This document shows positions 1-7,749 of a DNA stretch of 59,350 bases, piece by piece; position 1 is the first letter of the stretch; every line of letters begins with the position of its first letter. This stretch comes from Pseudobdellovibrionaceae bacterium (GTDB taxonomy: Bacteria > Bdellovibrionota > UBA1018 > UBA6935). A program made the position numbers and the translations under genes. The notes under the pieces are model-generated. The model saw only the letters and a program-made list of their open reading frames with translations, was not told the DNA's origin and did not search any database. The stretch is from contig PBMP01000033.1 in NCBI GenBank assembly GCA_002722705.1, forward strand, positions 1-59,350, read 5' to 3'.

Positions 1-2
1 GA

Positions 3-1934
3 AAAATTCCTTTAAGAAAACAAAGAAGAACTCTTTTTCAAGTAAGGTGTACCGATGAAACAGGAGTTTTGAATCTAAAATTTTTTAATATCTATTCAGG
101 ACTAGAGAACCAATATCGAATAGGAAGAGAACTTGTTCTTTCAGGGAAAGTAAAAAAATTTCGTGGAAGCGCAGAAATGATTCACCCTGAAATTGCTAAA
201 ACAGGTTCAGGAGGAGAAAAAAGTACCCACGCAGGAAGGGTCATTCCAATTTACACTGAAATTGAAGGAATCAGCACTCGTATTCTTAGAACAGTCCTTT
301 GGAATGCTCTGGAAAAATTCGGAAAACACCTTCAAGATGAAATCCCACAACATATTTTAAAAAAATACACATTCCCCTCATTAAAAAAATCAATTTTAGA
401 ATTACATTTTCCAAGCGAATCGACATCACTTGAAGCTCTTGCATTACATAAGACACCTTATCATCAACGACTTATTTTTGAGGAATTCTTTAGATTTGAA
501 TTTCTAGTTTTAAGAAAAAGAATGTTAGCAACAAAAGAGTCTGCTCAAAATGTTCAATCCAAAGAAGCTCTTGAAGCCATGGAAAATCTTGCAACACTTC
601 TTCCTTTTGAACTCACAGGGGATCAAAAAAAATCTCTTCAAGAGATTCATGAAAATTTATGCACGCCTCATCCAATGAATCGACTCATTCAAGGAGATGT
701 TGGGTCAGGAAAGACAGTTGTAGCTTTTCTCAGTGCAGCGATGCTATTAGCGCATGGAAGTCAAGCCTGTTTAATGGCTCCGACCGAAATTCTTGCCGAA
801 CAACACTATAAAAATGCAATAAAATTATTTGGTGGAAGACTCAACGTATTTTTAATTACCGGGAAAACTAAAAAATCAGAACGAACAAAAATTATTGGCA
901 GACTCATCTCTGGAGAACCCGCTCTTTTAATTGGAACTCATGCACTGATTGAACCCGATATCCAATTTCGAAACTTAGACTTAGTCATGATTGATGAACA
1001 ACATCGTTTTGGAGTGCAACAACGTCAAACTTTAAGAGAAAAGGGTATTCGTTATAATTCAATCGGCATTAAAGTAAACCCTCATCAGCTCATTCTTACT
1101 GCGACACCGATCCCAAGAACTCTTGCTCTGACTGCATATGGTGATCTTAGCGTTACATCTATTCGGCAAAAACCCAGTGGACGCTCTCCAATCGAAACAC
1201 AAGTGATTATTGAAGCGAAAAGAAAATCTGCATATGAAAAAATTAAATCAGAGATCTCAAAAGGAAGACAGGCTTACCTCATCTATCCTTTGGTCAATGA
1301 AAGCGAAGCAGAAGGTTTTACTGATTTAAAATCTGCAGTAGAACATGCCAAAAAACTTCAAGAAACTATATTTTCAGAATATAAAGTTGGGCTTCTTCAC
1401 GGAAAAATGAAAAATGATGATAAATCTAAAATCATGTCTGATTTTTTGAATCAAAAAATTCATATTTTAGTCTCAACGACTGTTGTAGAAGTGGGTGTTG
1501 ATAATCCAAATGCAACTATTATTGGAATTGAACACTCTGAAAGATTTGGACTCTCTCAGCTCCACCAACTCAGAGGTCGAGTCGGAAGAGGAAAATATCA
1601 AAGTTTTTGTTTTTTATTCACAAGTGGAAGACTAAGTGAAACAGGAACACTTCGACTTCAAGCTTTAGAAAAAAGTACAGATGGATTTAAAATTGCTGAA
1701 ATGGATTTAGAAATTCGAGGACCAGGAGAATTTCTTGGAACACGACAATCCGGATCCCTTCCCTTTAGACTTGCAAATCTTGTGAGAGACAAAGACTGGC
1801 TCATTCAAGCAAGGGAAAGTGTTCAAAGTATTATGAAAAAAGACCCTGAACTTGAAATGAACGAACACTTCAAGCTAAAAAACTTTTTACACACCAGCGG
1901 TGTTCAGTCGGTAAATCGCTTAAAAACGTCTTAA
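3..1934 (+). CDS. recG: ATP-dependent DNA helicase RecG (5' end outside window)
   Basis: RecG remodels stalled replication forks and branched recombination intermediates in the cytoplasm. The reading frame is open to the window edge: codons upstream of the TTG at 69 encode RCTDETGVLNLKFFN, typical of the RecG wedge/OB fold, so 69 is not the true start and the gene is truncated by the window. Seen in order: OB fold; Walker A GDVGSGKT (about 695-720); DEQH box in MIDEQHRFG (about 990); TATPIPRT; helicase motif VI QLRGRVGRG (about 1567-1593); and the RecG-type tail DLEIRGPGEFLGTRQSG. About 643 codons are visible against roughly 690 in Escherichia coli, so only a short N-terminal part is missing. 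An AT-rich 183-base gap follows before the next gene. Confidence 0.97.
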   Translation, partial: KIPLRKQRRTLFQVRCTDETGVLNLKFFNIYSGLENQYRIGRELVLSGKVKKFRGSAEMIHPEIAKTGSGGEKSTHAGRVIPIYTEIEGISTRILRTVLWNALEKFGKHLQDEIPQHILKKYTFPSLKKSILELHFPSESTSLEALALHKTPYHQRLIFEEFFRFEFLVLRKRMLATKESAQNVQSKEALEAMENLATLLPFELTGDQKKSLQEIHENLCTPHPMNRLIQGDVGSGKTVVAFLSAAMLLAHGSQACLMAPTEILAEQHYKNAIKLFGGRLNVFLITGKTKKSERTKIIGRLISGEPALLIGTHALIEPDIQFRNLDLVMIDEQHRFGVQQRQTLREKGIRYNSIGIKVNPHQLILTATPIPRTLALTAYGDLSVTSIRQKPSGRSPIETQVIIEAKRKSAYEKIKSEISKGRQAYLIYPLVNESEAEGFTDLKSAVEHAKKLQETIFSEYKVGLLHGKMKNDDKSKIMSDFLNQKIHILVSTTVVEVGVDNPNATIIGIEHSERFGLSQLHQLRGRVGRGKYQSFCFLFTSGRLSETGTLRLQALEKSTDGFKIAEMDLEIRGPGEFLGTRQSGSLPFRLANLVRDKDWLIQARESVQSIMKKDPELEMNEHFKLKNFLHTSGVQSVNRLKTS

Positions 1935-2117
1935 AATTCTTTTATAATTGATTAAATTAATATGTTTTCAATATTCTTGTTTTCATTTTTATTCTAAAGA
2001 AAAAAATTTATTTTATTTTAAATCAAAAAATTATTTTAACTTATTAATTTTAATGAATTTTTTAATTAAAATAAAATATTCAAGTTTACTAATGAAAACA
2101 AAAAACCTTTTTTTTAA

Positions 2118-2996
2118 TTGAATGCGCCGCATTCAAGACATAAACCCCCTCCTGTGAATACAAAAGATTATCCAAATTTATTTGAATACATGAATTATCG
2201 AGAATTCATTGGAGACACCCTTGAAACCATGAAATCGAAAAACCCTCAGTTTTCTTTTTCAGCCTTCGCAAAAAAAGGAGGAATCCCTTCTCGAGCAACC
2301 ATCACCCTGGTGATTCAAGGAAAAAGAAACCTCACTCCAGAGTCAGCTCTTCTTTTTGCCAAAGCCTTAGGACTCAAGGCAACTGAGAAAAAATATTTTC
2401 TTACCTTAGTTGATTTTCAAAGAGCTAAAACAGAGGAATCAAAAAGAAAGCATCTCGCTAAAATTCAAAACTTTGTAAATCGACAACAAATTTTTCCACT
2501 TGAAAAACTTCAAACTGAATTTTTTTCTCAGTGGTATATTCCTGCGATTTACGTATTTGTGCGAAGCATCTCCCCTCTCTCTACGACTCACCAAATTGCA
2601 GATGCATTTCATGGAAAAGTCAGTTTCGTACAAATATGTAAATCACTTGAGATATTGAAAAACTTAGGTCTTCTTTTAGAAAAAGAAAAAAAATGGGAAG
2701 CAAAAGAAGCTCGATTAACTTCTTCAGATGAAATAAAAAGTATCGCAATAAAGGAATATCATAAATCTTTGTTAGAATTAGCAAAAAAAGCACTCTCTAT
2801 TCCTATAGAAAAGAGAGAATTTGGAGCAACCACCCTTCCTATTCATCCTAAAAATTTACCTATTTTAAAACAAAAAATTAAACAATTTAGAGAGGAACTC
2901 ATTGATGAGCTCGGAGTTCCTCAAGAAGATGCATCTGTCTATCAAATCAATATACAAGCCTATCCAGTTACACAAAAACAAAGGAGAAAACAATGA
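2118..2996 (+). CDS. TIGR02147/DUF4423-family transcriptional regulator
   Basis: A cytoplasmic protein of the TIGR02147 type, a family common in Bdellovibrio relatives and Fibrobacter and thought to act as DNA-binding regulators. The N-terminal signature FEYMNYREFI is followed by a helix-turn-helix-like region (SRATITLVIQGKRNLTPESA, about residues 55-80) and the family's central segment around SQWYIPAIYVF. The start is uncertain. TTG 2118 follows an in-frame stop with no Shine-Dalgarno; GTG 2154, just before the conserved FEY block, is an alternative; ATG 2122 is out of frame. The stop overlaps the next gene's ATG (ATGA at 2993), so it is probably co-translated with the exported proteins that follow and may control them. 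No ligand or target can be read from sequence. Confidence 0.8.
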   Translation: MNAPHSRHKPPPVNTKDYPNLFEYMNYREFIGDTLETMKSKNPQFSFSAFAKKGGIPSRATITLVIQGKRNLTPESALLFAKALGLKATEKKYFLTLVDFQRAKTEESKRKHLAKIQNFVNRQQIFPLEKLQTEFFSQWYIPAIYVFVRSISPLSTTHQIADAFHGKVSFVQICKSLEILKNLGLLLEKEKKWEAKEARLTSSDEIKSIAIKEYHKSLLELAKKALSIPIEKREFGATTLPIHPKNLPILKQKIKQFREELIDELGVPQEDASVYQINIQAYPVTQKQRRKQ

Positions 2997-4465
2997 AACG
3001 GAAAATTTTTATAACCGCTATTCTTTTGGCAAACACTGCCTTTAGCGGAAACGAAGGAGTCACTGCAGGTAATGGAACTTTTGACGATACGATTCAACGT
3101 TATTTTCCAATTCCTACTGGTTACATTGTCGACGAAAGAACTCTTTTAAAAGAATACCTAACATCGATAAAAAAAGTTGCCGATCTAGAAGCTAGAAACG
3201 AACAAGCAAGATTAGATTTAATTAGGGAACTTCATCTCCTAAAGTATCCAAAAAAATGGTGGGACACTGTTGAAAACAATCGATATTGGGATCAATACTT
3301 TAAAGGCGTTGAACAAGCAAAAGAAATCATGAGCAAAGGAGCCGGTCCTCATTCATGTAAACTTCTCGTTGCATCTATTCCGAAACCACTTCCTAAAGAA
3401 AAAGAAATTCTTAAACAAGCATTTCACCGAGGACTTGTTGCTGCGCACCCTGAATGTTTTATTGAAAATTTAAAGGCGTCTCTGAAATCTCTTAATGAAG
3501 AAATGAAGCTCGTTCGAAGAAATTTATTTTTAATTGAAAAGAAAATTAGAATTCACCGCCCTGATGAAAAAGAATTAGAAAAAATTTATCAATCGGTAAG
3601 AAAAGATCTTCTTCTTTCCGTTGATGGACCTATTCAAAAAATTCTCGAAGACCTCAAAGATTCTCTGGAGCCAGATTTACAAATTACTAAAAAAATTATT
3701 GCTCAAGTAAACGTCATCAAAAAAAGAATTCAGTGTAAAGATGGACTCTATTATGATCCACGACTAAAACAAAAATTAAGTTGTCATTTTAAATTTCTAA
3801 GTGCTCCTCATGAACTTGATATTGCAGCAACCTATCGAATATTAGTTGGAAATGAATCTTTTGGGCCCTATCAACCTAGACTTGAAGCTTCGGGAATTAT
3901 TCAAGCCAGCAAAGCATATCTTTCATATCCTGGAAGAACAGAAGACCAACTGGTCACTGGAAGCCTAGAGCAGATCACAAAATTACTGAATAAGTCAGAC
4001 CAGATCAGTTCCCTCAAAATTAAAAATCTTAGAAAAAGATTTAATACCGATCTTTCAGAAGAACTACGATCTGTTCAATTAGGTAATCTTGATATCTGGA
4101 GATCATACTTCTCAAAGACGACCACAGAAGCAATGATTGATCGATTTTTTACCCTTAAACAAAAGTTTGAAACTTACGCTCGACTGGATGTTGGAACTCA
4201 AGTCGAATTAGATCTCTTGGAAAAAATTGGATCCACTTACCAAGAAGCCCTCAAAACTGCTACCGGACTTTCTGTTCAGTTTAAACTTCCTGAACGTGAA
4301 CTCTTTGTAGATTTAGATGACAATGCTCATACTCGAATCGAGCTTGATTTTGATAGTCCGATCATTCCAGCTGGATATTTGATGGGGCTCACTTTAGAAG
4401 AAGTCGAAGCTTGGAAACAAACTTTAAATTTAGATCCAGAATGGATCTCATCTGTACAGGAATAA
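2993..4465 (+). CDS. exported protein of unknown function
   Basis: I do not recognise this 490-residue protein. It starts with a signal peptide (MKRKIFITAILLANTAFSG), so it is probably periplasmic or secreted. The remainder is charged and mostly helical in appearance, with Lys/Glu-rich stretches at about residues 45-95 and 150-260 that could form coiled coils. Four cysteines (in HSCKLL, HPECF, IQCKDG and LSCHF) could form disulfides after export. Its ATG overlaps the regulator stop by four bases. The next gene's Shine-Dalgarno-preceded ATG lies 40 bases after its stop, so it sits in the middle of a probable regulator-plus-exported-proteins operon. No enzymatic motif was seen. Confidence 0.75.
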   Translation: MKRKIFITAILLANTAFSGNEGVTAGNGTFDDTIQRYFPIPTGYIVDERTLLKEYLTSIKKVADLEARNEQARLDLIRELHLLKYPKKWWDTVENNRYWDQYFKGVEQAKEIMSKGAGPHSCKLLVASIPKPLPKEKEILKQAFHRGLVAAHPECFIENLKASLKSLNEEMKLVRRNLFLIEKKIRIHRPDEKELEKIYQSVRKDLLLSVDGPIQKILEDLKDSLEPDLQITKKIIAQVNVIKKRIQCKDGLYYDPRLKQKLSCHFKFLSAPHELDIAATYRILVGNESFGPYQPRLEASGIIQASKAYLSYPGRTEDQLVTGSLEQITKLLNKSDQISSLKIKNLRKRFNTDLSEELRSVQLGNLDIWRSYFSKTTTEAMIDRFFTLKQKFETYARLDVGTQVELDLLEKIGSTYQEALKTATGLSVQFKLPERELFVDLDDNAHTRIELDFDSPIIPAGYLMGLTLEEVEAWKQTLNLDPEWISSVQE

Positions 4466-4504
4466 AAAATGAATTATTTAAAAATAAATACAAAGGAAAA
4501 GAAA

Positions 4505-5881
4505 ATGAAAACTTTAAATAAAATAATTGTAGCTCTTCTTTTACCCCTACACATTTTTGCATCTGAGGGAACCACAGAGAACAAGAAAACCAATAAGAAT
4601 CCAACTTCCAAAAAAACTTCCGTTCAAGTGATCAATTCAAAGATCCATTTTCAAAAGCCACTGATCTTTAAAGCAAATGGTGTAGGAGTGATGGCTAAAC
4701 TTCTTCGTAAGCGTCTCAAAAAAACAAAATCTGCATGGGTAAATCAGAAATCTTACACTCGGGTCCATTTCTGTGATGTCACTATCAAGATTGAAGGAAG
4801 AGACTATGCCGTTGAAAACGAAGGGATTGGAGAACACTTATATGGATCCGTTGAGTATGACTGCGACTCAATTATAGGAAGACCCGCATTTAAAACTGTT
4901 TTCAATCGAACTCTCTTTTTAGGATCTAGAAACTGTGTCCAAAGTGAAACCATCCGAGATCAAGATCACTGCTACCTCGGTGTAATTGCATTAAGAAGTG
5001 AAAGTACAATTAATACTGAACCCAACGGAGACCTTATAAAAAGAACACTAAAAAAAGAACGCAAATACCAACTCGAAAGAAAAAATGTACGCACTTTATT
5101 AAGTTCAGGTATTTTTATACCTCAAGGCCTCAATCTCAATCAGATGGATTCTATTGATCTCTTTAGTTTTTCAATTGGAACAAAAAGCGATGAATTTTAT
5201 ATCAGCGACCCCCCTAAAACTTCAAACCTTGTTTCAGGAAAAAAAATCTATCTTCAGATTACTGATGATAGTCAAAAACAAATTGATACCTTAAAAGCGG
5301 ATGCGACTCATCTTCTTGATGAACTGAACTCTAAAATCATGAGTTTAAAATCTCAAGAAGTATCTGAATCTCAATTTGAAGTAGAAATTACAGAACTAGT
5401 AAATACTCTAAATACCGCATCTGAAAAAATCCTAGGAATCTTTAATCCTTCAGAGTCATTTCGACTCGAACAAAGACTTCATCAGATCGAAGAAGATCTT
5501 GCAATTCTTGCAGCTCGTGTCCATACAGACATTACCGACTACGATAGTTTTGTAACAAGCTATGGAAATCAATTTAACAACCTCGTTGTCAAACAACAGT
5601 ACTTTAATCAAGGGAAATCAGACTCATTGGTTAATACTTTTCTAAATACGATATATACTGGATACCTTCCCCCAACCCCAAGTAAAAAAGAAGAAACCAC
5701 ACGAAAAAGAACTGGATTCGATGAGAACGGTCAATTAACAGATCCGGACGAACTAATAGGAGTCGATTCAATGATTTTTTCTACCTGTATTCTCAAATTT
5801 AGTTATGAATTTTGCGTGGGAATGCTGGAAGCAGGCCCAGGAAACAAAACTTATGAAGAATATCGAAAAGAAGTAGAGTGA
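4505..5881 (+). CDS. exported protein of unknown function
   Basis: Unrecognised protein of about 458 residues. The frame is open from 4469, but ATG 4505 is preferred because AAGGAAAAG lies just upstream and translation from there begins directly with a signal peptide (MKTLNKIIVALLLPLHIFASEG). The mature part has several cysteines between about residues 80 and 160 (HFCDVT, EYDCDS, RNCVQS, DHCYLG), consistent with a disulfide-bonded periplasmic or secreted domain. A helical, Gln/Glu-rich segment follows at about 250-380, with two further cysteines near the C terminus (STCILK, EFCVGM). It lies 40 bases downstream of the previous exported protein and 10 bases upstream of the HExxH protein, so the four genes from 2118 to 6650 read as one unit. 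Confidence 0.75.
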   Translation: MKTLNKIIVALLLPLHIFASEGTTENKKTNKNPTSKKTSVQVINSKIHFQKPLIFKANGVGVMAKLLRKRLKKTKSAWVNQKSYTRVHFCDVTIKIEGRDYAVENEGIGEHLYGSVEYDCDSIIGRPAFKTVFNRTLFLGSRNCVQSETIRDQDHCYLGVIALRSESTINTEPNGDLIKRTLKKERKYQLERKNVRTLLSSGIFIPQGLNLNQMDSIDLFSFSIGTKSDEFYISDPPKTSNLVSGKKIYLQITDDSQKQIDTLKADATHLLDELNSKIMSLKSQEVSESQFEVEITELVNTLNTASEKILGIFNPSESFRLEQRLHQIEEDLAILAARVHTDITDYDSFVTSYGNQFNNLVVKQQYFNQGKSDSLVNTFLNTIYTGYLPPTPSKKEETTRKRTGFDENGQLTDPDELIGVDSMIFSTCILKFSYEFCVGMLEAGPGNKTYEEYRKEVE

Positions 5882-5891
5882 TACCACTTTT

Positions 5892-6650
5892 ATGAAACTT
5901 AAATTCATTGCCTTCATTTTACTCATCAGTATTGACGGAGTTTCAAAAGAAACTCCGTCTTTATTTCATTTTAAAATTTTGAACAAAACCTTGCTTACAG
6001 AAAATGAAAAAACAGAGTTAAATTCATTTTTGTCTTTTTTCTTAAAAGAACTTAAAAATAAAATTGATCTTCACTCAAAAGAAAATGAACTTGAAATTTC
6101 ATTAGGTACCATTCCTTGTTTTGATCAATCAAAAAAAAATGATTGTTTCCCCAGTGAACGCTCTGGCTATTTCTACCCAGGAACTCCAAAAAAAATATAT
6201 ATTAAATACCCAAGAAAAAATTTCAATACGCTCTTCACCGATATTATTCATGAAACGCAACACTGGTTTCATTATCAATTTGCTCCAGACTCAAAGTGGG
6301 AAGTTCAAGAAGGATTGAGCCTATGGTGGGAATTTATTTTTTTTAAAAATTGGAATAGTTCAAATATCCAAGCGATTTTTAATTCATGGAACTCTGAAAA
6401 TTTTTGGAATTTTGAAAAAAAAGAACGAGCTGATTACGGAAAACTCTATTTAGTTTTCCAAAATCTATTCTCAAAAAAAATAGAAGATCAGAAACTATTC
6501 TTAAATAGAATTTATAAAATTCCATTACTTTCTTTAGAAGAAATTTTCAAAGAAGCTCAAACCTCAAAATCTGAAATTTTAACGGATCTAGAAAAAGACC
6601 TTAAGCCACTGCTTAATTTCAGGAAGGGTTTGCCCATTTCTTCTCCTTGA
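5892..6650 (+). CDS. exported HExxH protein, candidate zinc metallopeptidase
   Basis: A 252-residue protein with a signal peptide (MKLKFIAFILLISIDGVS). The centre carries IIHETQHWFHY, which fits HExxH, and about 20 residues later VQEGLSLWWEF, where the glutamate of EGLSLW could be the third zinc ligand of a gluzincin-type site. Family membership beyond this pattern is inference. Its size and single compact domain resemble small basic secretory or peptidase-MA-like enzymes. It is the last gene of the probable TIGR02147-regulator operon, 10 bases after the previous stop. An alternative is a structural or degenerate peptidase-like protein, since activity cannot be read from the motif alone. Confidence 0.7.
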   Translation: MKLKFIAFILLISIDGVSKETPSLFHFKILNKTLLTENEKTELNSFLSFFLKELKNKIDLHSKENELEISLGTIPCFDQSKKNDCFPSERSGYFYPGTPKKIYIKYPRKNFNTLFTDIIHETQHWFHYQFAPDSKWEVQEGLSLWWEFIFFKNWNSSNIQAIFNSWNSENFWNFEKKERADYGKLYLVFQNLFSKKIEDQKLFLNRIYKIPLLSLEEIFKEAQTSKSEILTDLEKDLKPLLNFRKGLPISSP

Positions 6651-6686
6651 TCATTTGATAAACTCGTCATAAAAGATCACGATCTT

Positions 6687-7622
6687 ATGACTAAGCCTAT
6701 TGAACCCAAACATCCACGCCCCCAAGGCGCACTACAAAAGACTGAAACTGCAGAGATTCCACCTGTTAAGTATGGGTATTTTAAAGGCTTTGATGGAACA
6801 AAGCTCTTCTATTCAATTGAAGGAGAAGGAGAACCTCTCATTTTCTGTTCTGGCCTTGTATGCTCAAGCCTTCACTGGACTTATCAAATTGATTATTTTA
6901 GAAAAAACTATCAGTGCATTTGGTTTGACTATCGTGGTCATCAAAATTCAGAGATGCCCTCAGATCTAAAAACCCTCACTATTGAAAACATCGCAAAAGA
7001 TCTGGGGATACTAATGGATGAGCTTAATATAAAGGAAGCAACTCTTTTAGGTCATAGTATGGGAGTGAACGTTGTTTTGGAAGCCTACAAACAACGTCCC
7101 GAATCGGTAAAAAGCATGGTTTTAATCAGTGGAACTGCCCATCGTCCACTTGAACAAATATTTGGAATGAACCTCTTAGGCCCGACATTCAACCTGTTAA
7201 AAAGACTCTATAAAACAAGCCCCTCTCTTGTGAGAAAAATCTGGAAAGCCCAGGGAGGAAATCCCCTTGTTAAATTCTTCGTTCGACTTGGAGGATTTAA
7301 CCCACATCTCTCATCAAAAGAAGATATTACCCGCTACGTTGAACAAATTGACGCAATGGATCCAGGGATCCTCTTTTTCCTAGTAGATGAATATAATCAA
7401 TATGATGCGGCCTCTTGGCTTCATTTGATTCATGTTCCGACTCTATTAGTTTCAGGCGCGAGGGACCATATTATCCCCCCTAAACAGCAGGAATTATTAG
7501 CACAACTTATTCCAGGCAGCCGTTTAGAAACTGTTCTTCATGGAAGCCACTGTCCACAAATGGATCTTCCTGAACTCGTCAATATTCAAATTGAAAATTT
7601 TCTAAAAAAATCAAAATGTTAG
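6687..7622 (+). CDS. alpha/beta-hydrolase family protein
   Basis: A 311-residue cytoplasmic hydrolase. After about 30 variable residues the alpha/beta-hydrolase core appears: an oxyanion-side strand in PLIFCSGLVCSS, the nucleophile elbow GHSMG (Ser near residue 125), an acid in SGARDHIIPP (near residue 257) and the catalytic histidine in HGSHCPQMD (near residue 288). This gives a complete Ser-Asp-His triad. The substrate is unknown; esters, lactones or haloalkanes are all possible for this fold. It begins only 36 bases after the HExxH gene, so it could be the operon's last member, but no strong ribosome site precedes its ATG. A perfect 13-bp inverted repeat follows the stop. Confidence 0.85.
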   Translation: MTKPIEPKHPRPQGALQKTETAEIPPVKYGYFKGFDGTKLFYSIEGEGEPLIFCSGLVCSSLHWTYQIDYFRKNYQCIWFDYRGHQNSEMPSDLKTLTIENIAKDLGILMDELNIKEATLLGHSMGVNVVLEAYKQRPESVKSMVLISGTAHRPLEQIFGMNLLGPTFNLLKRLYKTSPSLVRKIWKAQGGNPLVKFFVRLGGFNPHLSSKEDITRYVEQIDAMDPGILFFLVDEYNQYDAASWLHLIHVPTLLVSGARDHIIPPKQQELLAQLIPGSRLETVLHGSHCPQMDLPELVNIQIENFLKKSKC

Positions 7623-7627
7623 ATAAA

Positions 7628-7659
7628 TTGTTAAGATTTTTCCCTTAAAATCTTAACAA
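7628..7659. terminator. perfect 13-bp inverted repeat after hydrolase gene
   Basis: Arms 7628-7640 and 7647-7659 are exactly complementary (TTGTTAAGATTTT / AAAATCTTAACAA) around a six-base loop. It sits six bases after the hydrolase stop. On the plus strand it is followed by an A tract rather than a T tract, so it is not a canonical intrinsic terminator. It could stabilise the mRNA 3' end, act with Rho, or be a protein-binding site. Confidence 0.5.
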
Positions 7660-7702
7660 TGTAAAAAAAAATTTAAATGTTATTCGGAATTCTACAATTC
7701 GT

Positions 7703-7714
7703 ATAGTATACTAT
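7703..7714. promoter_or_regulatory. 12-bp palindrome in promoter region of the repeat-linker protein gene
   Basis: ATAGTATACTAT is its own reverse complement and lies 36-47 bases before the ATG at 7750. A second TATACT is at 7725-7730, and either TATACT could be a -10 element. GGGGGG at 7736-7741 is a strong ribosome-binding site. The palindrome could be an operator overlapping the promoter or just an AT-rich -10 region. Confidence 0.35.
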
Positions 7715-7749
7715 TTTCATCGGTTATACTCTTTTGGGGGGAATCAACA

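Noticed and set aside
69..1934. TTG 69 as the recG start
   Set aside because: Upstream codons to the window edge still encode RecG-like sequence, so the gene is truncated by the window.
7628..7659. Strong intrinsic terminator after the hydrolase gene
   Set aside because: The stem is perfect, but the plus-strand side is followed by A rather than T; kept only as an inverted repeat.
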